Positions 50,614 through 58,675 of a DNA stretch of 61,273 nt are shown piece by piece (position 1 is the stretch's first letter; the number at the start of each line of letters is the position of its first letter). Where the stretch lies: contig JAJDAY010000006.1 of assembly GCA_029261655.1 (NCBI GenBank), forward strand, positions 1-61,273, given 5' to 3'. The stretch comes from Nitrospinaceae bacterium (GTDB lineage: Bacteria; Nitrospinota; Nitrospinia; Nitrospinales; VA-1). The translations under genes were made by a program, and so were the position numbers. The notes beneath the pieces were generated by a model. The model searched no databases, was not told the origin of the DNA, and was given only the letters and a program-made list of their open reading frames with translations.

Positions 50614-52404
50614 TCAGCCTCCCAAAAGTTCAAAGTCTGTTTTTAAATCAGCGCCGCCTGTAACCGTCACTTCCTTGCTGACCTCGCCCAGATAAGGATG
50701 CCAGGCCGTCACCCAGTATTTTCCGGCGGGAATCTGATCGATTTTGAAAACACCCCCGGTTCCGCTGATGGCATAATACGGATTCCATACCACCCTGGCG
50801 TCGGCTTCCATGAAGTTATGTTGATCGCATTGCAGAAAAAAATGCTGATCTTTTTTCACCTTGAACCGCTTGAAAGTACTGGTGACATCCGCGACATCCC
50901 CCTTGGACGGCAGAGGTTTGTTGAACAGCGTCTTGCGGTTGGCGCCTGCGACGGAATATCCGTGCGGATTGTGAAGAACGTCCGGGTCTTGATTGGTGAT
51001 CGTCAACAACCCCGTTTTCACGCCCTTAGGAGTTTTACGAACCACAGAAACCTTGGGGAAAACATCGCAGGTTTTAAAGTCAAAATTATCGACCTCAGTC
51101 GGCCAGGCCTTTCCTTTTTCAATATTTTGAATGAACACCACGGTGTCCTTGAGCTTACCGTCCGTGACCATGACTTTTACGCGCGGTCGGATATTGCCTT
51201 CCTGGGTATCGGGATGCGTCGCGCAAAACTCAACATTTTTTCCTTTATTTAAATTTTCCATAATGGGAGCCGGAACTTTCCCGCTAAAATGAACCACTCC
51301 GCTGATCGAGCCCCCGTCACTCACGGCGCCTTCGTCATAATCGCCTTTTCCAGCAACACCTGCGGGAAGTTTTCCGACCCCTATCTTGGCACTCTCTGGC
51401 GCAGAAACGGTTATGCCAGCTTTTGGTTTTTCAGTGGATGCGGGCGGTGGTGATACCGGTTCGGATTTTTTGGTTGCAGGGGCCACGACGGCAACGCTGG
51501 TTTTTGGGGTTTGGGAAGCAGGGGCCGCCTCTGCTGAAGAAGAACCACCCATAAATGTGGTGTGGATGTATTTCACCACATCCCAGATTTCACTGTCCTT
51601 CAGAGTTTTCTTATGCGCCGCCATTCCGGTCCCGGCAGACCCGTTTTTGATGACCCAGAACATTTGACCGACCGAGATATCCTGCATCGTCTCATTGCAG
51701 GTAAAGTTTCTGGGATTGGGTTTGAGCGCGGCTCCCAACTTTCCCTTCCCATTGCCTTGATCGCCGTGACATTGTTTGCAGGCCAGAGGCTTAGCGGATT
51801 TGCTATATAATTTCTTCCCGTTTTCCAGGTTCGCCCGCCCGGTCTTGTCCATTTTGGCAATGTTGGCAGGGGCTGACTTGGTTTTTCTTGGTTGCGGACA
51901 GGGACCGGAGGGTTTTACGTTACTGCTCGCAATTTCTTTTTTGGGTTCCGGTGCCGACGGAGTCACTACCACAGGGGCAACAGGCTCCGGAGGTTTTGCC
52001 GTCTGTTTGGTTATTTCCATTGCCTTTGGTTCTTCCTTCTCCTTCATATCGGGAGCCATTGGGGCCTCAGGATTTTCCATCACTGCGGGTTCTTCTGCAA
52101 TTTTTATATCCGCTGGAGGTATTTCTCTAGTGGATAGCAAACGTTTTTTCGTGGCGTCGTCCAGGCGTCCGCTCACGGGCAACCCTTCCTTTTTTTGAAA
52201 CTCCATCACCCCGTTTTTCGTTTGCGGCCCCCAAAACCCATCCACGGGGCCGGGGTCATACCCCTTTTCAACCAATGCCAGTTGAGCCTTTTTGACAAGA
52301 TCATCCGCATACGAAGTGGAGACTCCAATATGAAGTAAAAACAGCGCCATCAATGATGAAACCATAAAAAAATACACCGTATTCGGAAATCTTGAATCTG
52401 TCAT
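50614..52404 (-). CDS. Peptidoglycan-binding / cytochrome c / cupredoxin-like fusion protein
   Basis: A 596-aa exported protein. (1) Signal peptide, residues 1-33. (2) Peptidoglycan-binding domain 1, about 36-90 (GYDPGPVDGFWGPQTKNGVMEFQ). (3) A Pro/Ala/Lys linker. (4) The reusable cytochrome module, about 165-285, with CPQPR, heme CKQCH near 210, PRNFTC and SVGQMFWVIK. (5) A second low-complexity linker. (6) A C-terminal region, about 370-596, with a cupredoxin-like site (His in LHNPHG near 480, CDQHNFM near 525) and a carboxypeptidase-regulatory-like beta-sandwich (YYAISGTGGVFKIDQIPAGKY). It would hold heme and copper centres against the cell wall. Confidence 0.85.
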   Translation of the reverse strand: MTDSRFPNTVYFFMVSSLMALFLLHIGVSTSYADDLVKKAQLALVEKGYDPGPVDGFWGPQTKNGVMEFQKKEGLPVSGRLDDATKKRLLSTREIPPADIKIAEEPAVMENPEAPMAPDMKEKEEPKAMEITKQTAKPPEPVAPVVVTPSAPEPKKEIASSNVKPSGPCPQPRKTKSAPANIAKMDKTGRANLENGKKLYSKSAKPLACKQCHGDQGNGKGKLGAALKPNPRNFTCNETMQDISVGQMFWVIKNGSAGTGMAAHKKTLKDSEIWDVVKYIHTTFMGGSSSAEAAPASQTPKTSVAVVAPATKKSEPVSPPPASTEKPKAGITVSAPESAKIGVGKLPAGVAGKGDYDEGAVSDGGSISGVVHFSGKVPAPIMENLNKGKNVEFCATHPDTQEGNIRPRVKVMVTDGKLKDTVVFIQNIEKGKAWPTEVDNFDFKTCDVFPKVSVVRKTPKGVKTGLLTITNQDPDVLHNPHGYSVAGANRKTLFNKPLPSKGDVADVTSTFKRFKVKKDQHFFLQCDQHNFMEADARVVWNPYYAISGTGGVFKIDQIPAGKYWVTAWHPYLGEVSKEVTVTGGADLKTDFELLGG

Positions 52405-52534
52405 GTGTCCCCCTCAGTTTTTGGAATGAATGACTTTAATTCATCGAGACTAACAATGATTCCATCGTTCTGCAAGGCTGGGGTTTGAGTAAAAAATTTC
52501 TGAAAATACAATAATGAAAAGAGCTGTTAACGAG

Positions 52535-53107
52535 TCACCGGTTCCATAGTTCGAAAAACAAACGTTTTTCATAATGAATGCTGGTCAGGAAGGATTTATT
52601 GGAAGAGGATGGACTGCCCGGCTTGCTGCAACTGTGGTGCAGAGTGATCTTGGTTGCGCCTGCCACCCATACATGACTCATGAAAAAAGCATTGGGGTAA
52701 TCCAGGTTTTTTGTTTCTTTCTCATCACCATATTTTACTCGTAGATCGTTTAAAATGATTTCGTATTCATCCCTGGCGCATATCTTATGCGGTTGCATTT
52801 TGACGAGAATAGAAGTCAGGCCAATATGAGAGAAGAATTGCAAGTCCACCCCGAAGCGATTTTTCCCTGGCAGAACCTCAACATCCTCCAATCCAAAGCG
52901 CTCCTCACCCTGACTGTCTGATATTATTTTTGCGCCCAATACTTCTGCCTGCGGTTTCGTCATATCCCATTGGAAGCCCCGCCAACCTTTAGGGTCCGAC
53001 AAAACATGGGCAGGCGCGGAAGGTTGTTTTTCGGCAGTCCCGCTGTCCAATTGGGCGACCAGTCCCATTGCCGCAAAACCCAGTAACAGTGGATGAAAAT
53101 ACAGCAT
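52535..53107 (-). CDS. Exported hypothetical protein
   Basis: A 190-aa protein with an N-terminal hydrophobic signal segment (residues 1-17), then mixed alpha/beta sequence with GWRGFQWDMTKPQAEVLGA near residue 40, a pattern seen in many exported proteins that include an 'fRGxxWG' motif. Two Cys (ICARDE and HSCSKP) could form a disulfide. No function assigned. Next to two other small envelope proteins. Confidence 0.65.
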   Translation of the reverse strand: MLYFHPLLLGFAAMGLVAQLDSGTAEKQPSAPAHVLSDPKGWRGFQWDMTKPQAEVLGAKIISDSQGEERFGLEDVEVLPGKNRFGVDLQFFSHIGLTSILVKMQPHKICARDEYEIILNDLRVKYGDEKETKNLDYPNAFFMSHVWVAGATKITLHHSCSKPGSPSSSNKSFLTSIHYEKRLFFELWNR

Positions 53108-53187
53108 TTTATTTTAAATTTTAGACAGGTTTTTGTATGGCAGGTGGGGGTGAAATCTTCCGTGTTCTATTTTTTTCAGACAATCCG

Positions 53188-53661
53188 CTAGAGTTTATTC
53201 ACGGTTTTTTCACCGGCTTTCATCACGATTTGATCTAACATGACCCAGGGAATTTCATAATCCTTTGTCACCACTTTGAAAAGCAAAACATTGACGTTTC
53301 CAGAGGAACTTTCTTCCTTCCTGAAATACATATCAACGGGACCGTTGTCGGCCAGATTGGTGTTGAATTTTTTCAAGGTTAAAAACCAGACTCCATTCTC
53401 CTCTTCATGCCATTGTCCATCGCCGTTGACCGACGCTACGAATTGTCCAAAGGTTAAAAATTTCTTTTCAGGGAAAGAAACGTAATACCCCGCGAACCCC
53501 GTTTCGGAAGCCAGGCTTTTATAAACAATATTACGATCATTCCAATCGCCAGGAGGTTTCGATTCAAACCAGCAACCTGAGATAAGCACCAGAAGGAAAA
53601 CCCCAAAACACCGCAATAATGAGTTCCACGAAAAATGCAACTCCTTAAAGGTCTTGTCCAT
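53188..53661 (-). CDS. Hypothetical lipoprotein
   Basis: A 157-aa protein with a hydrophobic leader and a lipobox ISGC near residue 30. The mature part has strand-rich sequence (YYVSFPEKKFLTFGQFVASVNGDGQ, GVWFLTLKKFNTN) and ends VMKAGEKTVNKL. Not recognised. Same strand as the 52.5-53.1 kb exported protein, 80 nt apart. Confidence 0.65.
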   Translation of the reverse strand: MDKTFKELHFSWNSLLRCFGVFLLVLISGCWFESKPPGDWNDRNIVYKSLASETGFAGYYVSFPEKKFLTFGQFVASVNGDGQWHEEENGVWFLTLKKFNTNLADNGPVDMYFRKEESSSGNVNVLLFKVVTKDYEIPWVMLDQIVMKAGEKTVNKL

Positions 53662-53844
53662 ACGTTCTCCAGGTTTGGGGTTCCAGAAATGGAATCTCCC
53701 ATTAAAGCATTGTTTTAGCGTATTTCAGGAGAGCGTAATTGTCAATTGATGGATTTATTTTAAACGATGCGGCGAGGAAAAGGCTTGTTTTTCTGCCCCA
53801 TGCAAATTGCTTATTTTTAAAAATTTTAATCGTCTTTGGGAATA

Positions 53845-54420
53845 TTATTTCGTAGTGACTTCAAACATTTCTTTTGAAAGCCAGTTGATTTTAATATAAT
53901 CCGGCAACCGGGTCTGTCTGTCGATCATTGCGAAAGCCAGTTGCCCGCATGTCAAACCCGACACCCCACTGAGATCCGCTCCCCAAAGATTGGTCCCTGT
54001 CAGGTCCGCCTCCAAAAGGTCGGCATTTTGCAAATTTGCCAGGGTCAGTTTTGCCAACCTCAAATTGGCTCCCGTCAGGAATGAATGTCTCAAATCGGCT
54101 CGGACCAGATTGGCGCTGATCATTTCCGCTCCATTGAGCTGGGCTTCCCTGAGGTCGGCTTCAATCAAATTGGCTCCCGTCATTTTGGCATTGATGAGCC
54201 TGGCTTTCCTGAGATTGGCCTTTCTCAAGTCGCTACACACCAAGCTGGAACCACTTAAATCGGCTTCCATCAAATTACTTCCACCCAGTTTCTCACCAAT
54301 CAAATTGGCTCCCTGCAAATCCTTGTGGCTAAGATTTTTCAACGTAACAGACTGACAAACTATTTGAGAATTCGGAAAACCTGAGCTTTTCAAGACATTT
54401 TTTGGGGTCATCGTCGTCAA
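53845..54420 (-). CDS. Pentapeptide-repeat protein
   Basis: A 191-aa protein. From about residue 30 it consists of A(D/N)LxxA-type pentapeptides in near-perfect tandem (LQGANLIGEKLGGSNLMEAD, quoted in part), forming a right-handed quadrilateral beta-helix of about 25 coils' worth of repeats. There is no signal peptide. Pentapeptide proteins can mimic DNA (gyrase protection) or act as scaffolds; no Qnr-specific loops are obvious. Confidence 0.9.
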   Translation of the reverse strand: MTTMTPKNVLKSSGFPNSQIVCQSVTLKNLSHKDLQGANLIGEKLGGSNLMEADLSGSSLVCSDLRKANLRKARLINAKMTGANLIEADLREAQLNGAEMISANLVRADLRHSFLTGANLRLAKLTLANLQNADLLEADLTGTNLWGADLSGVSGLTCGQLAFAMIDRQTRLPDYIKINWLSKEMFEVTTK

Positions 54421-54798
54421 GCCTTTCTTTATAAGGAGGTCTACTTATCTAAAATAGGACACCCGGCAACGGAATATGACTGTGCCAGACTTTGATTGTC
54501 TGCCCAGTATAGGATTGCCGAATTACGACTGGATGAAGATAACGTCACAGTTCAGTAACACCCGAAACTTCTCCTCTGCCCGCTTTTACTCCCCCGACCG
54601 ACCGCCATAGCCCCCTCCGGCTTGCTATCCATGATCCATTCTCTCGAACTTCGCCCCCTTTTCGATCGTGACCAAACCGTGACAAAGCCTTGACTTCTCG
54701 TTGATAAAGCTCCGGCATCATGCTCCCATCCCCAAATTTCGGTTACCGGGGGATCGAACGATTTCATACATCCAATAAAATACTCAACAGGTTTCTCT
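54421..54798. other. Intergenic region between pentapeptide-repeat and transglycosylase genes
   Basis: Divergent upstream regions, with an SD-like taaggagg on the plus strand at 54432 that is not followed by a frame. An 84-codon open frame on the minus strand overlaps the transglycosylase start and looks random. No repeat or RNA gene seen. Confidence 0.35.
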
Positions 54799-55503
54799 AT
54801 GTTCAAGTCTGCGCAGGTAAGAATTCTTTTTCAGGTTTTCATCCTAATTGTATTCTCCGGATTTTCTATGGGCGAGTCTTCGCGATTTATAGAGGGGCTT
54901 TCTCCCTATAGTTTCGCCGTGGGTCAGTTTGAAGAAACTGCGTTTGTCAGATTAGAGGACAGGGCAAAACAAAAACGCCTCCAGGCAAGGGAAGCGGAGC
55001 TAGAACTTCAGCAAAAATATGAAGAAAAAGTGAAGGATAAAATTCGGGCAGCGATTTTCGACTATCAATTAAGAATGTCTCCTGAGCGTATCCAGCAAAT
55101 CCAGAAAAGTATTTTAGCAGAAAGCAAAATTTATGATTTTGATCCCCTGTTCCTGACCGCTTTGATCATCACTGAAAGTTCGTTCAACAGCAAAGCCAGG
55201 TCAAATAAAGGGGCCATCGGTCTCATGCAGATCATCCCTAGAACCGGAGCGGCTCTGGCATTGGAAAAGAATATGCATTGGAAGGGACACCCGACTTTAT
55301 ACAATCCGCAAGAAAATATCGCTCTCGGCACGTATTACCTGAACAAACTGCACACCCGGTTTGGGGATTTAAATCTGGCTCTGGAAGCTTATAATCATGG
55401 GCCTACAAAACTGGATAAATATTTAAAGCGTGGATACCAACCGCGGAAATATTCAAAAAAAGTATTTCAAATTTATGAAATGATCGATTTCGAACCCACC
55501 TGA
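54799..55503 (+). CDS. Lytic transglycosylase (SLT family)
   Basis: A 234-aa protein with a signal peptide (residues 1-25). A coiled-coil-like charged helix (DRAKQKRLQAREAELELQQKYEEKV) leads to an SLT domain. The catalytic Glu is in ALIITESSFNSKARSNKGAIGLMQI near residue 130, and NPQENIALGTYYLNKL and LALEAYNHGP are the standard later motifs. It cleaves peptidoglycan glycan strands to 1,6-anhydro products. Short, soluble or envelope-associated form. Confidence 0.92.
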   Translation: MFKSAQVRILFQVFILIVFSGFSMGESSRFIEGLSPYSFAVGQFEETAFVRLEDRAKQKRLQAREAELELQQKYEEKVKDKIRAAIFDYQLRMSPERIQQIQKSILAESKIYDFDPLFLTALIITESSFNSKARSNKGAIGLMQIIPRTGAALALEKNMHWKGHPTLYNPQENIALGTYYLNKLHTRFGDLNLALEAYNHGPTKLDKYLKRGYQPRKYSKKVFQIYEMIDFEPT

Positions 55504-55531
55504 TCCGTCTTCATCCGAGATGCCAAACGAT

Positions 55532-56092
55532 CTACCCGTCAGCGGTCTCGTCCAGCACAGCCGCGCTCACAGCTTCGGCAAATTCTTTGGCGGAAACCCC
55601 ACCACTGGCGGTGACAATTCTATCGCTCGAAGTCACAGGCTCATCGGAATAGTAACCGGAACCCGCTTCTAGCTCGTTTAAGAATCTTTCATCACCGGGG
55701 CCCGAGGCGGCCCTTTGATTTAAAAAAGAAGCTCTGGCCAGCACGGCAACAGATTGTCCTATTGCGGCCACCACCTTTCCAGCCCGGCAATGATCGGTGA
55801 GAATCTGCGGTAGAATCGGATCATCCCACATCGATTTTGCGGCCCCCTTTCCGCCAACGAGCAGGACGGCATCGTATTTACCAGACACCCCTTGCTTGTT
55901 CCAATCGATGATCGTCCCCTGAGGCTGGAAACGCGTTTTGTTCATCCCGACGGCTTCCTGACCGTTGCGTGAAAGAACAACGACCCTGGCCCCTGTCGAT
56001 TCAAGGACCTTCCGGGTCTCAAACAATTCCTCTTCATCGAATTGATTTTGCGGTATGACCATTAAAACAACTTTCCCCGTCAAACTTCCCAT
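55532..56092 (-). CDS. DJ-1/PfpI-family protein lacking the catalytic Cys
   Basis: About 186 aa from the ATG at 56090-56092 (MGSLTGKVVLMVIP), which has ggag 7 nt upstream. The DJ-1/PfpI fold is shown by VLMVIPQNQFDEEELFETRK, YDAVLLVGGKGA and VTASGGVSAKEFAEAV. The nucleophile elbow that is usually A-I-C-H-G reads AAIGQSVAVLA, so Cys and His are replaced by Gly and Gln. It is therefore probably not a classic PfpI protease or deglycase and may have a binding or structural role. Confidence 0.85.
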   Translation of the reverse strand: MGSLTGKVVLMVIPQNQFDEEELFETRKVLESTGARVVVLSRNGQEAVGMNKTRFQPQGTIIDWNKQGVSGKYDAVLLVGGKGAAKSMWDDPILPQILTDHCRAGKVVAAIGQSVAVLARASFLNQRAASGPGDERFLNELEAGSGYYSDEPVTSSDRIVTASGGVSAKEFAEAVSAAVLDETADG

Positions 56093-56238
56093 AACCATTC
56101 TCCGTCAAATAGCGAGCGAGCATTATATTCTTATCCAGCGGCAACCCGAAAACCATAGTATCTGATTATTAGACTTGACAGAGTTCTAAAACCTATGATA
56201 TCAGTTCTATTTTTTACATCATTTTGAGGGATAGAATC

Positions 56239-56439
56239 ATGGCGAGTGGAAAAGTTAAATGGTTCAGCGATCAAAAAGGATACGGGTTCATCGAATCTGA
56301 AGATGGACAGGATGTGTTTGTGCATTTTTCCGCCATTCAGGGAGAGGGATTCAAAACTCTGGCCGAAGGACAAGCCGTTGACTTTGAAGTCACCGCAGGT
56401 CCAAAGGGTCCGCAGGCTGAAAACGTAGTGGCAAAATAG
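56239..56439 (+). CDS. cspA: Cold-shock domain protein
   Basis: A 66-aa protein (start at MASGKVKWF; five in-frame codons upstream are probably not translated). The cold-shock OB-fold carries both RNA-binding motifs, KGYGFI and VFVHFSAI. It is a single-stranded nucleic-acid chaperone. A leader of about 130 nt precedes it. Confidence 0.95.
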   Translation: MASGKVKWFSDQKGYGFIESEDGQDVFVHFSAIQGEGFKTLAEGQAVDFEVTAGPKGPQAENVVAK

Positions 56440-56613
56440 TTCAAGCCATCGTTGATTCAAAGTGGGTGGATGATCCACCGTATCAGGGCCAAATGATTTT
56501 TCCGCGTTTACGAATCGCCCGAAAAATTCGGGTTAAAATCGATTCGGTTTCCCTTTGGAAGACCACACCCTAAAATCCTCTCTTACCTCCGTCCTCTCCA
56601 GGAGTCTGGCTTC

Positions 56614-56934
56614 ATGCCCATCTGCATAACCGCACGCTACCAGATACGTCCCGAATACAGCAAAGAGTGCAAAAAAGTCATCAACGATCTGGTCGATTAT
56701 GTAAAAGAAAACGAACCCGGCATCTTATTTTATCTGGCCCGACAGGACATGCTGGACCCCATGAGTTTTCATCACACCATCATATTTGAAAATGAAGCCG
56801 CATTGACCATCCATCAGAGTTCCCCCGCCTCAAAACGTTTCGTTGATTACTTGTATCCCAAAACCGTAGAGCCTCTGGATTTCGGCGAACACAACATCGT
56901 CGCTTTCAAATCAAGTGACAATCATAACCTGTAG
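56614..56934 (+). CDS. ABM-domain monooxygenase-like protein
   Basis: A 106-aa protein starting MPICITARYQIRPEYSKECK, with the dimeric ferredoxin-like beta-alpha-beta fold of the antibiotic biosynthesis monooxygenase family (PGILFYLARQDMLDPMSFHHTIIFENEAAL, quoted in part; HQSSPASKRFVDYL). Members oxidise quinols or act as heme/quinone-binding small proteins. Standing alone, its substrate cannot be inferred. Confidence 0.8.
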   Translation: MPICITARYQIRPEYSKECKKVINDLVDYVKENEPGILFYLARQDMLDPMSFHHTIIFENEAALTIHQSSPASKRFVDYLYPKTVEPLDFGEHNIVAFKSSDNHNL

Positions 56935-56956
56935 CGGTGCAACCGTTTGAGCCAGG

Positions 56957-57340
56957 CTATCCGTTGAGATCTTTAAGCATTTGGGCCATCTGACCCAATT
57001 GATTTTCAAATTTGGAAACATCAGGGGGCCTGGGTTTCTCATCATCCTGTGAGCCATCATAATCCTCCGCAAATTCGGAGTCATCGTCCTGGGAAAAAGG
57101 GGATGGGGTGTCTGGAAGAACTTCGGGAGAAGTTTCATCTTTAAAATACCGGGCGAGTTGAAAATGCTGGTCCAAGCGGGTCCATTTGACCCCATCGCCG
57201 GATATGGCATCCGTCCGTAACAATTTTTTACCTTCAATATAGGGCACCAGCATTTTGGTGGGAATGCCCTGGACGACTTTCTCCCCCCGCCGGATCATCA
57301 CCGTGTACAGGGGTTGATAAATGTTTTCGCCTGCGCTCAT
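56957..57340 (-). CDS. Small acidic protein coupled to lgt
   Basis: A 127-aa soluble protein. The N-terminal half is folded-looking (YTVMIRRGEKVVQGIPTKMLVPYIEGKKLLRTDAISGDG, quoted in part, ending VKWTRLDQHFQLARYF), similar to GYF_2-type or FrzS-like short domains. The C-terminal half is acidic and disordered (SQDDDSEFAEDYDGSQDDEK). Its start overlaps the lgt stop by 4 bp (ATGA), so the genes are translationally coupled. Function unknown. Confidence 0.75.
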   Translation of the reverse strand: MSAGENIYQPLYTVMIRRGEKVVQGIPTKMLVPYIEGKKLLRTDAISGDGVKWTRLDQHFQLARYFKDETSPEVLPDTPSPFSQDDDSEFAEDYDGSQDDEKPRPPDVSKFENQLGQMAQMLKDLNG

Positions 57341-58119
57341 TTTGGTTGTAGGGAAGATCCCGTTTTGTTTTTGCTCATGCTGAATAACATAAATACAGAA
57401 ACGCCAAAAAAGAAGATACCGATGAATTGAGAGGTTGAAAACAAACTTTCGACTGCGTATCCACGGTCGTCCCCACGCAAATATTCGATGAGGAACCTGC
57501 CGATCGAATATAGAACGCCGTAAACCCAGATGATTTGTCCGTCGAACGATTTACGTTTTCTAAGCCAGATCAGGATGGAAAAAATGACCAACGCGTTGAG
57601 CGAAAGGTAAATCTGTGTGGGATGCAGGGGAATCCCCCGTGGCGCCAGAGAATTGGGATCTGAGAACACGATCGCCCAGGGAACGTCGGTTTTCACCCCG
57701 TAACAGCACCCGGCGAAGAAACAACCCCATCTTCCAATGGCCTGACCGATCGCGATGGAGGGCGCCAGAATGTCCGCGACCTTCCACACGGGCATCTCCT
57801 TTTTTTTCATGTACAGCACCGCTACCAGCATGGCAGAAATCAAACCGCCGTAATAAACCAGACCGCCCTTCCAGAATTTAAAAACTTCCAGAGGATTGGC
57901 CAGGAAATATTTATACTCCACCACGACATACATCAACCGGGCTCCTAATAAGGAAGAAACCAGGAGATAAAAACAGAGATCGATTATTTTCTGCGGGTCC
58001 TCACCTTCTTTTCCCCCCTGATGGGAGGCCAGAAGAATCGCCGTGAAAAAACCGCCCGCCACCAAAAGGCCGTAGGTAAAAATTTTAATGAAACCGAACT
58101 CGACAAGGATGGGATGCAT
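57337..58119 (-). CDS. lgt: Prolipoprotein diacylglyceryl transferase
   Basis: A 260-aa inner-membrane enzyme with seven hydrophobic segments. It transfers diacylglyceryl from phosphatidylglycerol to the lipobox Cys of prolipoproteins. Visible motifs: VSSLLGARLMYV, GLVYYGGLI, and the signature IGRWGCFFAGCCYG with the essential Arg, ending LIEYLRGDDRG. It is followed upstream by lspA and ileS in the same operon, and the window encodes several lipoproteins that it would process. Confidence 0.95.
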   Translation of the reverse strand: MHPILVEFGFIKIFTYGLLVAGGFFTAILLASHQGGKEGEDPQKIIDLCFYLLVSSLLGARLMYVVVEYKYFLANPLEVFKFWKGGLVYYGGLISAMLVAVLYMKKKEMPVWKVADILAPSIAIGQAIGRWGCFFAGCCYGVKTDVPWAIVFSDPNSLAPRGIPLHPTQIYLSLNALVIFSILIWLRKRKSFDGQIIWVYGVLYSIGRFLIEYLRGDDRGYAVESLFSTSQFIGIFFFGVSVFMLFSMSKNKTGSSLQPK

Positions 58120-58159
58120 GTTAACCGGGAAAGCTAAAGTTTAATTTATCTTCTGGAGT

Positions 58160-58669
58160 CTATCCTTTTCCAAAAATGGTAGGGTCTTTTTCCGCTGGAG
58201 GACCCTCAAAAAGATCGAGAATCATGAACCCCACACCTATGGTAATACATGCGTCCGCAAAATTAAAGGCGGGCCAATGATAGTTTTTGTAAAAGATATC
58301 CACAAAATCGATCACTTCGGCGTAAACGACCCGATCAATGAGGTTGCCGATCGCGCCGCTGAAAATCATGATGAGACCCGATCGGACCATCTTTTTTTCC
58401 ATTGGAGTTTGATAATAAATGAAAAGAATCGCAAATATGGCCACAGATGAGATCAGTATAAAGGCAAGGACCTTGTACTCAGAGTCCTGATCTGCAAACA
58501 ACCCGAAAGCGACCCCCGGATTGCGAACATGGGTCAGGTGTAAAAAATTATCGATCACCTTCATCGAGTAATAAAGTGGAATATGCGTATTCACCAGAAA
58601 CTTGGTGTATTGATCCACCAGAATCAGGGCATTGGAAACCAGAAATAGCGTCATGTATTTGTTATTCAT
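58160..58669 (-). CDS. lspA: Lipoprotein signal peptidase (signal peptidase II)
   Basis: A 169-aa membrane protein with four hydrophobic segments and the aspartic-protease motifs GAIGNLIDRVVYAEVIDF and FNFADACITIG, which contain the two catalytic Asp. It cleaves diacylglyceryl-modified prolipoproteins. The start lies 7 nt after the ileS stop; ileS-lspA linkage is common in bacteria. Confidence 0.96.
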   Translation of the reverse strand: MNNKYMTLFLVSNALILVDQYTKFLVNTHIPLYYSMKVIDNFLHLTHVRNPGVAFGLFADQDSEYKVLAFILISSVAIFAILFIYYQTPMEKKMVRSGLIMIFSGAIGNLIDRVVYAEVIDFVDIFYKNYHWPAFNFADACITIGVGFMILDLFEGPPAEKDPTIFGKG

Positions 58670-58675
58670 GGAAAC

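Noticed and set aside
54552..54806. 84-codon frame before the lytic transglycosylase
   Set aside because: Overlaps the transglycosylase start on the opposite strand; Arg/Ser/Gly-rich shadow-like composition.
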